64,000 nt of DNA from DTHT01 sp037444625 (GCA_037444625.1 JBBIMA010000005.1:1-64000); one strand, 5' to 3'. Counted from the stretch's first letter, positions 23,238 to 32,498 are shown. Notes: a model not told the origin generated them from the sequence alone. A program made the numbers and translations.

Positions 23238-23945
23238 TCAGGCCTCTTGCTTCAGAAGTTGTCGCAAGAGGGCCTGGGCCGCGGCCTGCCCGGCGCTCTT
23301 CTTCGAGCTGCCCTCCCCGCGCGCCGCCCACTGCTCGCCCAGGCGCACCTCGATCGTGTAGCGCCGGGCGTGCGCCGGCCCCTGTTCGCCCACCACGACG
23401 TAGCGCGGGGGCGGCAATTCCAGCGCCCGGGCGGTCTCCTGCAAGGCGCCTTTGTAATTGCTGAAAGGCGCTTCGACCGCCTCCCCCGGCTGGTCGGCCC
23501 CGGCGAAAACATGCCGCTCGGCGAACAGGCGCGCCGGCTCCAAGCCGCCGTCCAAATACACGGCCGCGATCAGGGCCTCCAGGGCGTCGGCCAGCAGGCC
23601 GGTCTTGGCCCGCCCGCCGCTCAGTTCCTCGCCCCGACCCAACAGCAAGTGTTCGCCCAGATCCAGTCGGCGCGCTACTTCATGAAGATGGGTGGCGCTC
23701 ACCAGGTAGTTCTTGAGCATGGAAAGCCGGCCCTCGCGGTAGGCCGGATAGCGGCGGACGAGATAGTCGCCGGCCAGGAATCCCAGCAGGGCGTCGCCCA
23801 AGAATTCCAGGCGCTGGTTGTCGCTCTCGCCCTCCGGGCCGGTTTCGTAAGCGTGGGAGGCGTGGGTCAGCGCGCGGCGTAGCAGCTCCCGATTCGAGAA
23901 TCGGTAGCCGAGAGCCTCTTCCAGCCTCTCGAATTCCGGCTCCAT
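23238..23945 (-). CDS. rnc: Ribonuclease III
   Basis: A 235-aa dsRNA endonuclease for rRNA and mRNA processing. The catalytic signature ERLEFLGDALLGF near residue 45 and the downstream acidic site LADALEALIAAVYLD (the second metal ligands) are intact. A C-terminal double-stranded-RNA-binding domain starts around residue 160 (SNYKGALQE) and ends with KKSAGQAAAQALL. It lies 57 bp after a TPR gene on the same strand, without the era or recO neighbours common elsewhere. Confidence 0.97.
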   Translation of the reverse strand: MEPEFERLEEALGYRFSNRELLRRALTHASHAYETGPEGESDNQRLEFLGDALLGFLAGDYLVRRYPAYREGRLSMLKNYLVSATHLHEVARRLDLGEHLLLGRGEELSGGRAKTGLLADALEALIAAVYLDGGLEPARLFAERHVFAGADQPGEAVEAPFSNYKGALQETARALELPPPRYVVVGEQGPAHARRYTIEVRLGEQWAARGEGSSKKSAGQAAAQALLRQLLKQEA

Positions 23946-24002
23946 GCTCGCGCGCAGAGAGCGGGCGCCGCGACCCGACCTCCGCCGGCGCCCGCCGAAT
24001 CC

Positions 24003-24881
24003 TCAGGGCTGCCGGGCCGGGGCCTCCGGCGCCGCAGGCTTGGCGGGCTCGGCGGGCTTGGCGGCTTCGGCCGGCTTAGCCGCCTCCGCCGGCTTGGCGG
24101 CTTGCTTGGCCTGGAAGGCGCGCGCCCGTTCGGCCTGGGCGAACTGCTTGATGGTGGGATGGACGTCCGCCCCGCTCATCACCTTGTCCAGGACGGCGAT
24201 GGCGTCGTCGTGCCTGCCGGCCATGTTGTAAACGGCGCCCAAGCGCACCATGGTGGCCGGATCGGGGTTGGCCGCGCCCTCGACGGCCTGCTTGAACTCC
24301 TGGATCGCCACATCATGCTTCTTACGCGCCAGCGCGGCCAATCCGAGGGCTTCGTGGGCCTGGGCGGTGAAATCCTTCTTGGCCGCTTCCCACTGATCGT
24401 CGGGGATGTCCGGGCGCGGCTTGGGCAGGGTCTTCAAGATCTCCATCGCCTGGTGGGCGTACTTCTCGGCCCGTCCCAGTTTCTCCTCGCGGTCCAGATC
24501 GAACTCGCGCGTGTGTTGGGCGATGCCGGTGGCCAGCATGAGCATGGCGTGGTAGCTTTTCGGGTCGGCCTCCAGCGTCCGCTCCGCCCAGACCACCATG
24601 TTCTCGAAGTCGTTCTTCTGCTGGTAAGAAGCCGCGATCATTTGCATGGCGATGGCCTTGAATTCCGAGTCGGCGAACTTGGTGAGCAGTTCCTGCCCGG
24701 CCTTGATGCGCGAATCGGCGTCCTGCGCCTGGAAGATGGCCATCACGGCTTCGGCCTCTTTCTGCGACTTCACCTGGGGCTGTTTCTGGACCTCCTGCTG
24801 GGCTCCGGCGCGCGGCGCACCCCAACAGAACACGGCGGCCGCCAGGCTCAGCCTGGTCAACGCAAAGAATGCTTTTCTCAT
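24003..24881 (-). CDS. Exported TPR protein with KPAEA-repeat tail
   Basis: A 292-aa protein with a signal peptide (FFALTRLSLAAAVFCWGAPRA) and tetratricopeptide-like helices (about 65-245: ASYQQKNDFENMVVWAERTL, GLAALARKKHDVAIQEF, GAVYNMAGRHDDAIAVL). The C-terminal tail repeats KPAEAA. TPR domains mediate protein contacts; this one should be periplasmic, partner unknown. An AGGAAGGA Shine-Dalgarno and a TACAAT box about 30 nt before the start give it a conventional leader. Confidence 0.82.
   Translation of the reverse strand: MRKAFFALTRLSLAAAVFCWGAPRAGAQQEVQKQPQVKSQKEAEAVMAIFQAQDADSRIKAGQELLTKFADSEFKAIAMQMIAASYQQKNDFENMVVWAERTLEADPKSYHAMLMLATGIAQHTREFDLDREEKLGRAEKYAHQAMEILKTLPKPRPDIPDDQWEAAKKDFTAQAHEALGLAALARKKHDVAIQEFKQAVEGAANPDPATMVRLGAVYNMAGRHDDAIAVLDKVMSGADVHPTIKQFAQAERARAFQAKQAAKPAEAAKPAEAAKPAEPAKPAAPEAPARQP
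24030..24098 (-). repeat. Tandem 18-bp repeat encoding KPAEAA units
   Basis: Roughly four 18-bp units near the 3' end of the TPR gene encode KPAEAA, KPAEAA, KPAEPA and KPAAPE. Such tracts change length by slippage and usually form a flexible, extended tail. Confidence 0.75.
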
Positions 24882-24920
24882 CTAGGGATTCCTTCCTGGT
24901 TGCTTCCGAACGATTGTACT

Positions 24921-26402
24921 TTACTCAGGCGGGCGCGGACGTCCGGAGGCGCCGCCTCCCGCCAGTCCCTTTTCCGCCGCCGCCCGGGCGGCCGCGGAAG
25001 CTCCTTGTAAGGCCAGCGCCGCCTGGTAATGCCGGCGGGCGCGTTGTTGCTCCCCGGCGGCTTCCGCCAGGCGCGCCAGATAGACGTGAGCCCAGCCGGC
25101 GGTTTGCGGGTCGGGATCGCATTCCAGCGTCCTCTCGAACAGCCGCTCGGCCAGCTCGGGATCCTTGTTGAGCGCCGCGATGCGCGCCAGACCGTAGTAG
25201 GCCCGGGCGTGCCATCGCTGCCCGTCGCTCTCGCGCAGCACTTGCAAATAAGCCTCCCGGGCTTTGTCCAGGTCGCGCTGCGCGTACCACTGCTCGGCCT
25301 CCTCCAAACGGCGCTCGGGGCCGCTTGGGGCGGGCCGGGCTACGGCCTTGGGCGCCGGCGCGGCCGGCGCCCGCTGCGCGAACTCGACTTTATCCAGCCG
25401 CTGGGTCTCGCGCCCCAAATCAATCCCCTTGGCCATCTCGGGAAAATAAAAGCGCAGCGCCTGCTCCTGCTTCTCGTAGGCCGGCAGAGCCTCGGCGAAG
25501 TAGGGCGTCAGGATGTAGCCCTCCCGGAGCGCCTGCTCGACCAGCGCCTGGCGGAGCGAGGGCGGCGCCAACCGGGCCTCCACCGCCTTGACCAGGCACT
25601 TGGATGTCAGCAGCAGAAAATCCTTCTTGTAGGTCTCGGGCAGCAACGGCGCTCCCAGGGCGAAATCAATCAGCGGCTTCCGGCGGTTGATCTCCTCGGC
25701 GCTGCGCAGCACCATGGGATCCACCAGGTAGTGCAGGTAGGCGTGGCGGATCTCGGCGATCTGCGGCTCGGGCGCGGGCGTGACCACCACGATGTAATCA
25801 TTCTGGTAGTTGCGCACGTGAACCTGCCGCGGCGCCGCCAGCAGCTCCACCCAAATCTGGAAGCGGCGCCCGAGCACGCCGCTGGTCGGGCTGCGCACAT
25901 AGGCGTTGGCCTCCAGCACGGCGCGGGAAACCGGCTCGTGATAGCGGGCGATCACCCGCTCGTAATAAGGTTGCGCCTTGCGCCAGAGCTGCTCCAGTTC
26001 CGCCTCGCGGTAAAAGCGCGCCAGCAGCTTTTCCAATCCCTGAAGGGCGAAGGCGTCCGGGGGAAGCTGGTTCAACAGAAAACGGTACTTGAAGTCCGGC
26101 GGCCCGTGCACGCAGAGCGCGAAGGAGATGTACTGGCTGACCTCCTCGGTCCAGCTCTTCTGCCGGTGCTGCTCGAAAAACTCCCGCAGCGCGGCCAGAG
26201 AGGGCGGCCGGCGAGCGGCCACCTCGCGCCGCACCAGCGCCCGCAGGGGATCGTTGGCGGGCGAATCCAGCTCCGCGTCGTAGCCGGCCGCGTTGATCGC
26301 CGCCATCACCGCGAACAGCGACGGACTGGCGTCGAGCTGGCCCGGCTCGGCCGCGGCCGGCGCCAGCAGCCCTGCCCAAGCGACTACGGCAAGTAACGTC
26401 AA
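24921..26402 (-). CDS. Large exported protein with C-terminal TPR region, unknown function
   Basis: A 493-aa protein with a signal peptide and a long alpha-helical N-terminal region that I associate with an Acidobacteriota-type family but cannot name (landmarks SPSLFAVMAAINAAGYDAE near 26 and HAYLHYLVDP near 220). A Pro/Ala linker near 350-370 leads to three TPR-like units (about 375-470). The start is taken as TTG; a TAGACT box stands 17 nt upstream (26420-26425). It may be an outer-membrane-facing or periplasmic assembly protein. It precedes the smaller TPR gene by 39 bp. Confidence 0.7.
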   Translation of the reverse strand: MTLLAVVAWAGLLAPAAAEPGQLDASPSLFAVMAAINAAGYDAELDSPANDPLRALVRREVAARRPPSLAALREFFEQHRQKSWTEEVSQYISFALCVHGPPDFKYRFLLNQLPPDAFALQGLEKLLARFYREAELEQLWRKAQPYYERVIARYHEPVSRAVLEANAYVRSPTSGVLGRRFQIWVELLAAPRQVHVRNYQNDYIVVVTPAPEPQIAEIRHAYLHYLVDPMVLRSAEEINRRKPLIDFALGAPLLPETYKKDFLLLTSKCLVKAVEARLAPPSLRQALVEQALREGYILTPYFAEALPAYEKQEQALRFYFPEMAKGIDLGRETQRLDKVEFAQRAPAAPAPKAVARPAPSGPERRLEEAEQWYAQRDLDKAREAYLQVLRESDGQRWHARAYYGLARIAALNKDPELAERLFERTLECDPDPQTAGWAHVYLARLAEAAGEQQRARRHYQAALALQGASAAARAAAEKGLAGGGASGRPRPPE

Positions 26403-26454
26403 AAGACCCGCCTGATGCCAGTCTAGCGCACCCGGGCGGACCGGCGGCGCGCGC

Positions 26455-26835
26455 TCAGGCCGCCTCCCGCATCATGGCCTGGATCGTCGCCTCGACCTCG
26501 CGCGCCACCTCTTCCAGGCCGGCGGTCTGAAACAGGGCCAGCATCGCGGTCGGCAGCAGGGTGGCCAGCCGGTAGCCTTCGCCCGCGCGGTACAGCGAGA
26601 TGCGGCAGGGCAAGGCGGTCGAGATGGCGGGGTTGGCCTCCAGCACCTTCTTGGCCTGCGCCGGATTGCAGACCTCGTAGATCCGGCACTCCCCCTGGAA
26701 CTCGACGCCCTTGTTGCGCATGGCTTCGCGCAGGTCGTGGACGGCGAGGATGCCGAACTTGTGCCGCGCCGCGGCCGCCTCTAAGCCTTGCTCGATTTCG
26801 GCCGCCGTCTTGCGGCTCTCGATTTCAAACAGCAT
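26455..26835 (-). CDS. DUF302 family protein
   Basis: A 126-aa DUF302 protein. The family core is visible as FGILAVHDL, then EVCNPAQAKKVLEANP, then a short LPCRISLY strand. DUF302 proteins are small alpha/beta proteins of unknown role, often near stress or redox genes. A GGAGG Shine-Dalgarno lies before the ATG, and the gene follows a universal stress protein by 20 bp in the same direction, so the two probably form a stress operon. Confidence 0.88.
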   Translation of the reverse strand: MLFEIESRKTAAEIEQGLEAAAARHKFGILAVHDLREAMRNKGVEFQGECRIYEVCNPAQAKKVLEANPAISTALPCRISLYRAGEGYRLATLLPTAMLALFQTAGLEEVAREVEATIQAMMREAA

Positions 26836-26855
26836 GTTGCGCCTCCTTGAAAACC

Positions 26856-27749
26856 TCAGGGCCGGGACGGCAGGCGATCGGGCGCCGGCGGTGCGCCCTC
26901 GCGCGCCACCACGGTGAGCACCGGACAGGGCGCATGCCGCACCACGCGCGCGCTGGTCGAGCCGATCACCGTGCTGTCGAAGAACCGCCTGTGCTCGGCC
27001 CCGATCACCAGCAGATCGCAGCCGCCTTCAACCGCCTCGGCCACAATCTCGCGCGCCGCCTCCCCGCGCCGCTCGATCTCCTTGATCCGGCATTGCGTGC
27101 GCAGGGCGGGCGGAACCCAGGCGCACAGGTCGGCGATGCCGTCTTCGGCTTTAGGCTCGTGCACGTGCAGCAAGGTCAGGGCGGCGTCCAGACAGCGGGC
27201 CATCTCGACCGCCCGGGCCAGCGCCCGGCGCGCGATCGGCGTGTCGTTCACCGGGCAAAGAATCCGGCGGACGGCCAGCGGGCTGGCGGGCGGCGGGGCC
27301 GGCGGGCGCACGGTCAGCACGGGAACGTCGCTCTGGCTGAGCACGCGCTCCGTGACCGATCCGAGCAGCAGCCGGTTGAGACCGCTCCGCCCGTGGGTGC
27401 CCATGGCGATCAGGTCGGCGCCGGTCTCCGCCGCCACTTTCAGGATGACCTCGGCCGGGCGGCCCTCCGCCACGCGCACCTCGGGCCGGGCGGCCCCCGG
27501 TCCCAGCGTCCGCTGCACGAACCGGCGCAGGTCCTCTTCGGCCTGCCGGCCGGCCTCGCGCAAGGTCTGCTGGAGCTCGGCCAACTGCCCCTGCGTGAAG
27601 TAAGGCGGAGCCTCGAAGGAGCTGGCGTAAAGCACCGTCAGCCGCGCGCCCGAGCAGCGGCTCAGCGCCTCGGCGTAACGCAAGGCCAGCGCCGACAGGT
27701 CGCTGAAATCCACCGGCGAAAGAATGTGCTTGGGATGTTCCAGTTGCAT
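26856..27749 (-). CDS. Universal stress protein, tandem UspA domains
   Basis: A 297-aa protein made of two UspA domains (about 1-145 and 155-290). The first has the ATP-type motif GTHGRSGLNRLLLGS; the second has the degenerate GAEHRRFFDSTVIGS, so it may not bind ATP the same way. I chose the ATG giving MQLEHPKHIL with GAGG upstream; the longer frame from 27782 lacks family similarity. It is transcribed with the DUF302 gene. Confidence 0.9.
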   Translation of the reverse strand: MQLEHPKHILSPVDFSDLSALALRYAEALSRCSGARLTVLYASSFEAPPYFTQGQLAELQQTLREAGRQAEEDLRRFVQRTLGPGAARPEVRVAEGRPAEVILKVAAETGADLIAMGTHGRSGLNRLLLGSVTERVLSQSDVPVLTVRPPAPPPASPLAVRRILCPVNDTPIARRALARAVEMARCLDAALTLLHVHEPKAEDGIADLCAWVPPALRTQCRIKEIERRGEAAREIVAEAVEGGCDLLVIGAEHRRFFDSTVIGSTSARVVRHAPCPVLTVVAREGAPPAPDRLPSRP

Positions 27750-27842
27750 CGCGCCTCGCCCGGGACGGCCTGCGCCCGGCATTCTAACCGATGCCGGCCG
27801 CCGCCGGAAGGTGACACCGAAACGGCCGATCCTCCGCCCGGA

Positions 27843-29276
27843 CTAAGAGAGCGCCCGGCAGGCGCGGGCCTGCTCGGCCATGCGACACTCGGCGTGCACC
27901 GCCCGCACGGCCTTTTCCAGTCCCTCCCGGCGCACCACGATCGCGATGGTCAGCTCGCTGGATCCCTGCGCGATGGCGATGATGTTGATCCTCTCCCGGG
28001 AGATGGCGGTGAAGATCCGGCCCGCCAGCCCGGGGGTGCCGCGCATGCCTTCCCCCACCACCGCCAGCAACCCGACGTCCTCGTCCACTTCCAGGGGCTT
28101 GACGTAGCCGTGCTCCAGCTCCAGCAACAGGGCCGCCTCCAGCGCCTCCATGGCCGCCGCCAGTTCGCCCTCCCGGACCAGGAAGCAGAACGCCTGCCGG
28201 TAGGAGGAACTCGACAGCGCCAGCACCTCCACGTTGGCCCGTCCCAGGGCGTCCAGCGCCCGGCCCATGACCTGGGCCCCGTTGATCACGCCGCCGGCCG
28301 GCTCGATCGAGATCAGCGCCACGTTGGCCATCGAGGTGACCGCCCGCGCCCCGCTGGAGACGCGGATCCGGGGAACGATCCGCGTGCCGGGCTTCTCGGG
28401 AGCGAAGCTGTTCTTGCTCCAGACCGGGATTTGCCGTTCGATCAGCGGGGCCAGCGTGCGCGGATGGAGCACTTTGGCCCCGTTGTACGCCAGCTCGGCC
28501 GCTTCGTTGTAGGTGACCTCCTCCAGCACGGCCGCGTCCGGCGCCAGGCGCGGATCCGCCGTCATGATCCCGTCCACGTCGGTCCAGATCCACAGCTCAG
28601 CCGCCTCCAGCACGGCCGCCAGGATGGAAGCCGAGAAGTCCGAACCGCCTCGCCCCAGCGTGGTGGGACGCCCGTCGGCGGTGGCCCCGTTGAAGCCGGT
28701 CACCACCGGCAGCACGCCCGCCTCCAATAGCGGCAGAAGCCGCGCGCGCGCCTTCTCGCGCGTGGGTTGCATCAGGGGAGTGGCATTGCCGAAAACCGCG
28801 TCGGTGACGATGACCTCCGAACCGCTGACCGCCTCGGCCCGCACGCCCTGGCTCTCCAGATAGGCCGTCACCAGCAGCACCGAGAGCCGCTCGCCCACCG
28901 CCACCGCCTCGTCCACCGAACGCGGCGGGCGCTCGCCCAGCATCAGCACACCCTGCGCGATGCGCTGGAAGTCGCCCAGAATCGAAGCGATCGCCTCCTC
29001 CACCGCGCCCTGCTTTTCCGCAGGCAGCAACTGCCGGCAGGCGGTCAGATGCCGCTCCTCGAGCCGCGCCAGGTTCGCCCGCACGTCCTCCTCTTCGCCC
29101 GCCTCGGCCCGGCGCAGCGTCTCCAGCAGCAGATCGGTCACCTTGGCCATGGCCGAGATCACCACCGTCAGGGGCCGCCGGCCGCCTTCCTCGGCCACAA
29201 GGCGGCAGACCGATCGGATGCGTTCGGCCGAGCCCACGCTGGTGCCGCCGAACTTCATCACCAACAGATCCTTCAT
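27843..29276 (-). CDS. lysC: Aspartate kinase (class with two ACT domains)
   Basis: Phosphorylates L-aspartate, the first step to lysine, threonine and methionine. The 477-aa protein has the kinase opening MKFGGTSVGS, the VVTGFNGAT and GRGGSDFSA substrate/nucleotide segments and WTDVDGIMTADPR, then two ACT domains (from about 320; NINIIAIAQGS-type segment near 435) for feedback inhibition. It is monofunctional, with no homoserine dehydrogenase fused. The start lies in an ATGA overlap with cmk, an uncommon pairing that couples their translation. Confidence 0.95.
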   Translation of the reverse strand: MKDLLVMKFGGTSVGSAERIRSVCRLVAEEGGRRPLTVVISAMAKVTDLLLETLRRAEAGEEEDVRANLARLEERHLTACRQLLPAEKQGAVEEAIASILGDFQRIAQGVLMLGERPPRSVDEAVAVGERLSVLLVTAYLESQGVRAEAVSGSEVIVTDAVFGNATPLMQPTREKARARLLPLLEAGVLPVVTGFNGATADGRPTTLGRGGSDFSASILAAVLEAAELWIWTDVDGIMTADPRLAPDAAVLEEVTYNEAAELAYNGAKVLHPRTLAPLIERQIPVWSKNSFAPEKPGTRIVPRIRVSSGARAVTSMANVALISIEPAGGVINGAQVMGRALDALGRANVEVLALSSSSYRQAFCFLVREGELAAAMEALEAALLLELEHGYVKPLEVDEDVGLLAVVGEGMRGTPGLAGRIFTAISRERINIIAIAQGSSELTIAIVVRREGLEKAVRAVHAECRMAEQARACRALS

Positions 29277-29983
29277 GACTCGAACCCTCCCGCCGGGCCG
29301 CCGAACTCCTGGCCGTTGGCGATGCGTTCCCGCACCAGCTTGAGGACCGCCTGCTCGACTTGCTCGATCCCCAGCTCGGTCGTGTCCAGGTAGACCGCGT
29401 CGGGCGCTTGCAGCAGCGGGGCCTCCGCCCGGCTGCGGTCCCGCTCGTCGCGCTCCCGCAGCTCGGCCGCCACCTGCTCGGCATCCGCCGCCCGGCCGCT
29501 TTGGCGCAGCTCGCGCAGCCTCCGCTCGGCCCGCACCTCGGGCGCCGCATCCAGGTAGATCTTCACCTGGGCCTCGGGAAACACCACCGTGCCGATGTCG
29601 CGTCCCTCCATCACCACGCTGGCCAGCGAGCCGATGCGCCGCTGTTCGGCCAGCATCGCCCGCCTCACGCCGCCGTAAGCCGAAATGATCGAAGCGGCCG
29701 AGGAGACCTCCGGCGTGCGGATGGCCTCGCTGACGTCCTCGCCGTTGAGCAGAACGCGCGTGCTGCCGGCCGCGAACTCGATGCGCGCCTCCGCCGCCAA
29801 CTGCTCCAGCCGGTGCATGTCCTTCAAGTCCACGCCCGCTCGCAGAGCCCACAGCGCGACGGCGCGGTACATCGCCCCGGTGTCTATGTAGATCAGGCCC
29901 AACTTGGCGGCCACTCGCCGCGCCACGGTGCTCTTGCCGGCGCCGGCCGGCCCGTCTATGGCGATGACGATCCGCTTGGGCAT
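29273..29983 (-). CDS. cmk: Cytidylate kinase
   Basis: Phosphorylates CMP/dCMP with ATP. The 236-aa product has P-loop GPAGAGKST at residues 10-18, DTGAMYRA, and the VVMEGRDIGTVVFP and RRLRE segments that recognise CMP and form the lid. There is no Shine-Dalgarno; the ATG stands 12 nt after a TATGAT box (29996-30001), so its leader is very short. It is not next to rpsA or aroA, its frequent partners elsewhere, but fused by overlap to lysC. Confidence 0.96.
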   Translation of the reverse strand: MPKRIVIAIDGPAGAGKSTVARRVAAKLGLIYIDTGAMYRAVALWALRAGVDLKDMHRLEQLAAEARIEFAAGSTRVLLNGEDVSEAIRTPEVSSAASIISAYGGVRRAMLAEQRRIGSLASVVMEGRDIGTVVFPEAQVKIYLDAAPEVRAERRLRELRQSGRAADAEQVAAELRERDERDRSRAEAPLLQAPDAVYLDTTELGIEQVEQAVLKLVRERIANGQEFGGPAGGFES

Positions 29984-30054
29984 CGCAAAACGCCCATCAT
30001 AGCGGATCGCGGCCGCGCTTCGCGGCGCACGGCTACAATGAAAGCAGGATCGCT

Positions 30055-30537
30055 ATGTTGTCTCTGATGAGTTGCTGGCTGCTGATGGCGACCGGTCTGG
30101 CTCCGGCGGCCGAGAAATACACCGGGCCGCGGCCTCCCCGGCCGGACCTGCCCTATCTGGTTCATGCCGATAACCTGATTCCCACCGAGGTCAACGAAGC
30201 GCGTCAGCAGACGCGCGGCCGGGACACCATCTACACCGTGCCCGGCGCCGCTTCCCCGGCGCGCACTCCCGTGGCCGAGCCGATCTTCCTGTTTCTCTCC
30301 GAGAAGATCGCGCCCCAGACCCTGGAGCTCTACCGCCTGGAAGTCAAGGGCGGCGACCGCCGGATCGTCTTTCCCGAAAAGAAGAAGGACCAGCCCCGTC
30401 CCTTGCGCCTGGTCATTACCCGGCTGGATGAGAAACTTTACCGGCTGGAAGTCAGCGAGCGCTTCGGGCTGGAAAACGGCTCTTACTCGATTACGCCCGC
30501 GGGCTCTAACCAGGTCTTTTGCTTCGACGTCTATTAG
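30055..30537 (+). CDS. Small exported protein, unknown function
   Basis: A 160-aa protein with an N-terminal signal (LMSCWLLMATGLAPA). The mature part is rich in beta-type segments (RLEVKGGDRRIVF, PLRLVITRL, KLYRLEVSE, GSYSITPAGS), suggesting a small beta-sandwich. I do not recognise the family. The ATG has a TACAAT box 15 nt upstream (30034-30039) and a weak AGGA. It precedes an MFS gene by 64 bp that has its own TAGAAT box. Confidence 0.65.
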   Translation: MLSLMSCWLLMATGLAPAAEKYTGPRPPRPDLPYLVHADNLIPTEVNEARQQTRGRDTIYTVPGAASPARTPVAEPIFLFLSEKIAPQTLELYRLEVKGGDRRIVFPEKKKDQPRPLRLVITRLDEKLYRLEVSERFGLENGSYSITPAGSNQVFCFDVY

Positions 30538-30601
30538 TCTCTGGTAGAATCGCCGGCGGCCGCCCCCCAAGGGCGCGTGTGCAAGCGGAGAATCCCACAC
30601 C

Positions 30602-31807
30602 TTGCTGAAGCGAACCTTCAAGGCGTTCCAGTATCGCGACTTCCGGCGGCTGTGGCTGGGCGCCTGCACCTCCAGCATCGGCACCTGGATGCAGAAGCTG
30701 GCCCAGAGCTGGCTGGTGCTGGAGCTGTCGAACTCGCCCTTCCTGCTGGGCCTGGATGCGTTTCTGGGCGAGCTGCCCGTGGTGCTGTTCTCGCTGTTGG
30801 GCGGCGTGGCGGCCGACCGGATGGACCGCCGCCGCCTGCTGTTGCTCTCGCAGTATACTCAGATGACGGCCGCCTTTCTGCTGGCCGGCCTGATCGCCGC
30901 GGGATTGGTGCGCGTCTGGCACATCCTGGCGCTGTCGTTCGTGGTCGGACTGGCGCAGGCCTTCGGCGGGCCGGCCTACATGGCGCTCCTACCCGGCCTG
31001 GTGCGCAGCGAAGACCTCTCCAACGCCATCGCCCTGAATTCGATCCAGTTCAACCTGGCCCGCGTGATCGGCCCCATGCTGGGCGGGCTGGCCCTGACTC
31101 AGTTGGGCGCTTCCTGGTGCTTCGCCCTGAACGGCCTTTCTTTCCTGGCGGTGATCGCCTCGCTGCTGGCCATCCACGTGCGCTTCGTGCCCCGAGGCGT
31201 GCAGGATCCCTTCCTGGCCAGCCTGCGCGAGGGGCTGCGTTTCGTCCGGCGGCGGCCCGCCATGCCGGAGCTGATCGGTTTGGCCTTCGCCGTCACCATG
31301 CTAGGCCTGCCGCTGGTGGTCTTCCTGCCCGTGTTCGCCCGCGATGTCTTCCGCCGGGGCGCCCACGTCTACACCTTGTTGCTGCTGGTGCACGGCGGCG
31401 GCTCCATCGCCGGGGCCTTGTTGGTGGCCGCTTTGGGGCGGCGAGCCCGCAAAGGACGCCTGGCGCTGGCCGCCTTGCTGGGCCTGGGGGCGGCCACCGC
31501 GGGCTTCGCCCTCTCCGGCTCCCTGCTGCTCAGTTGCCTCGTCCTGTTCCTGGCCGGGGCGGCTCTGATGGCGGTTTTCTCGCTGGCCAGTACGCTCGTG
31601 CAAGAGATCACCAGCGACGCCATGCGGGGCCGGGTCATGAGCGTCTACAACGTCGCTTTCCGGGGCGGCATGCCCCTGGGCAGCCTCTTGACGGGCGCTC
31701 TGGCGCCGCGCTTCGGGGCGCCGCCGGTGCTGGCGGTCAACGGCCTGCTGATCGTCGCCCTGGCGGCCTACTTCCTGCTCCTGCGGCGCCGCCTGACCGC
31801 CCTTTAG
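30602..31807 (+). CDS. MFS exporter (MFS_3/EntS-like)
   Basis: A 401-aa, about 12-TM transporter of the EntS-like group, which mostly exports siderophores, drugs or metabolites. Visible are the first helix with SSIGTWMQKLAQSWL, the GGVAADRMDRRRLL loop and the second-half RGRVMSVYN. The start is TTG, after a GGAGA purine stretch; no earlier ATG fits. TAGAAT at 30545-30550 is a likely -10. Its stop codon TAG forms part of the next gene's -10 box. Confidence 0.85.
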   Translation: MLKRTFKAFQYRDFRRLWLGACTSSIGTWMQKLAQSWLVLELSNSPFLLGLDAFLGELPVVLFSLLGGVAADRMDRRRLLLLSQYTQMTAAFLLAGLIAAGLVRVWHILALSFVVGLAQAFGGPAYMALLPGLVRSEDLSNAIALNSIQFNLARVIGPMLGGLALTQLGASWCFALNGLSFLAVIASLLAIHVRFVPRGVQDPFLASLREGLRFVRRRPAMPELIGLAFAVTMLGLPLVVFLPVFARDVFRRGAHVYTLLLLVHGGGSIAGALLVAALGRRARKGRLALAALLGLGAATAGFALSGSLLLSCLVLFLAGAALMAVFSLASTLVQEITSDAMRGRVMSVYNVAFRGGMPLGSLLTGALAPRFGAPPVLAVNGLLIVALAAYFLLLRRRLTAL

Positions 31808-31810
31808 AAT
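31805..31810 (+). promoter_or_regulatory. -10 box TAGAAT overlapping the MFS stop codon
   Basis: TAGAAT includes the TAG stop of the MFS gene and ends 10 nt before the next ATG; GGAGAG lies between. The next gene could use either read-through transcripts or this near-leaderless start. Confidence 0.4.
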
Positions 31811-31820
31811 TGGAGAGAGC

Positions 31821-32498
31821 ATGACGGCCGGCTGGATGATCGTCGCCTTGGCGGCCGCCTCGGCCGCCGCCGAGCTGGAGGAGGCCAGAAACCGGCAGGA
31901 TCGCGCCGCCTTGGAGCGCATCCTGGCCGAGCGCGCCGCGGCGGCCGAACAGCGACCCCGCGATGCCGCCGCGCAATTCGGCTTGGCGGAAGCCGCCTCC
32001 TACCTGGCCGAAGTGGCCTTCGAACTGCGCGACCGTGAGGGAGCGCGCCGGGCCGCCGAGACCGGCATCCGGGCCGCCGAGCGCGCGGTCGCCCTCCAGA
32101 GCGACCGGGCCGAGAACCACCGCATCCTCGGCACGCTCTGCGGCCAGATCATCCCGGGCAACCCCCTGCTGGCGCTCCGCTACGGCAAGTGCGCGGCCGA
32201 CTCCCTCCGCCGCGCCCTTGAACTGGATCCGCGTTCCTGGCGCGCCTGGCTGAGCCGAGGCGTGGGCAATTACTACTTGCCTCCGGCCTTCGGCGGCAGC
32301 CTGGAGGCCGCCATCGCCGATTTCCGCAAGGCCCTCGAACTCAACCCCCGGGCCGCCGAAGCCTGGCTCTGGCTGGGCATCGCGCTGCGCAAGGCCGACC
32401 GTCGCGCCGAGGCCCGCCAAGCTATCCTCCGATCTTTGGCGTTGAATCCCGACCGCCTTTGGGCCAGGCAGCAACTGGAGAAAACCCCCGCTCCATGA
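31821..32498 (+). CDS. TPR-repeat protein
   Basis: A 225-aa protein with a short hydrophobic N-terminus (MIVALAAASAAAE, probable signal peptide) and TPR-like repeats over about 45-220 (SLRRALELDPRSWRAWLSRG and ADFRKALELNPRAAEAWLWLG are clearest). A scaffold role is likely. It overlaps the next gene as ATGA, so the two products are made together and may act together at the membrane. Confidence 0.8.
   Translation: MTAGWMIVALAAASAAAELEEARNRQDRAALERILAERAAAAEQRPRDAAAQFGLAEAASYLAEVAFELRDREGARRAAETGIRAAERAVALQSDRAENHRILGTLCGQIIPGNPLLALRYGKCAADSLRRALELDPRSWRAWLSRGVGNYYLPPAFGGSLEAAIADFRKALELNPRAAEAWLWLGIALRKADRRAEARQAILRSLALNPDRLWARQQLEKTPAP

Noticed and set aside
30012..30026. GCCGCG-CTT-CGCGGC inverted repeat between cmk and the next gene
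   Set aside because: Short, all-GC and expected often by chance at this composition; no T-run and no clear link to a promoter.
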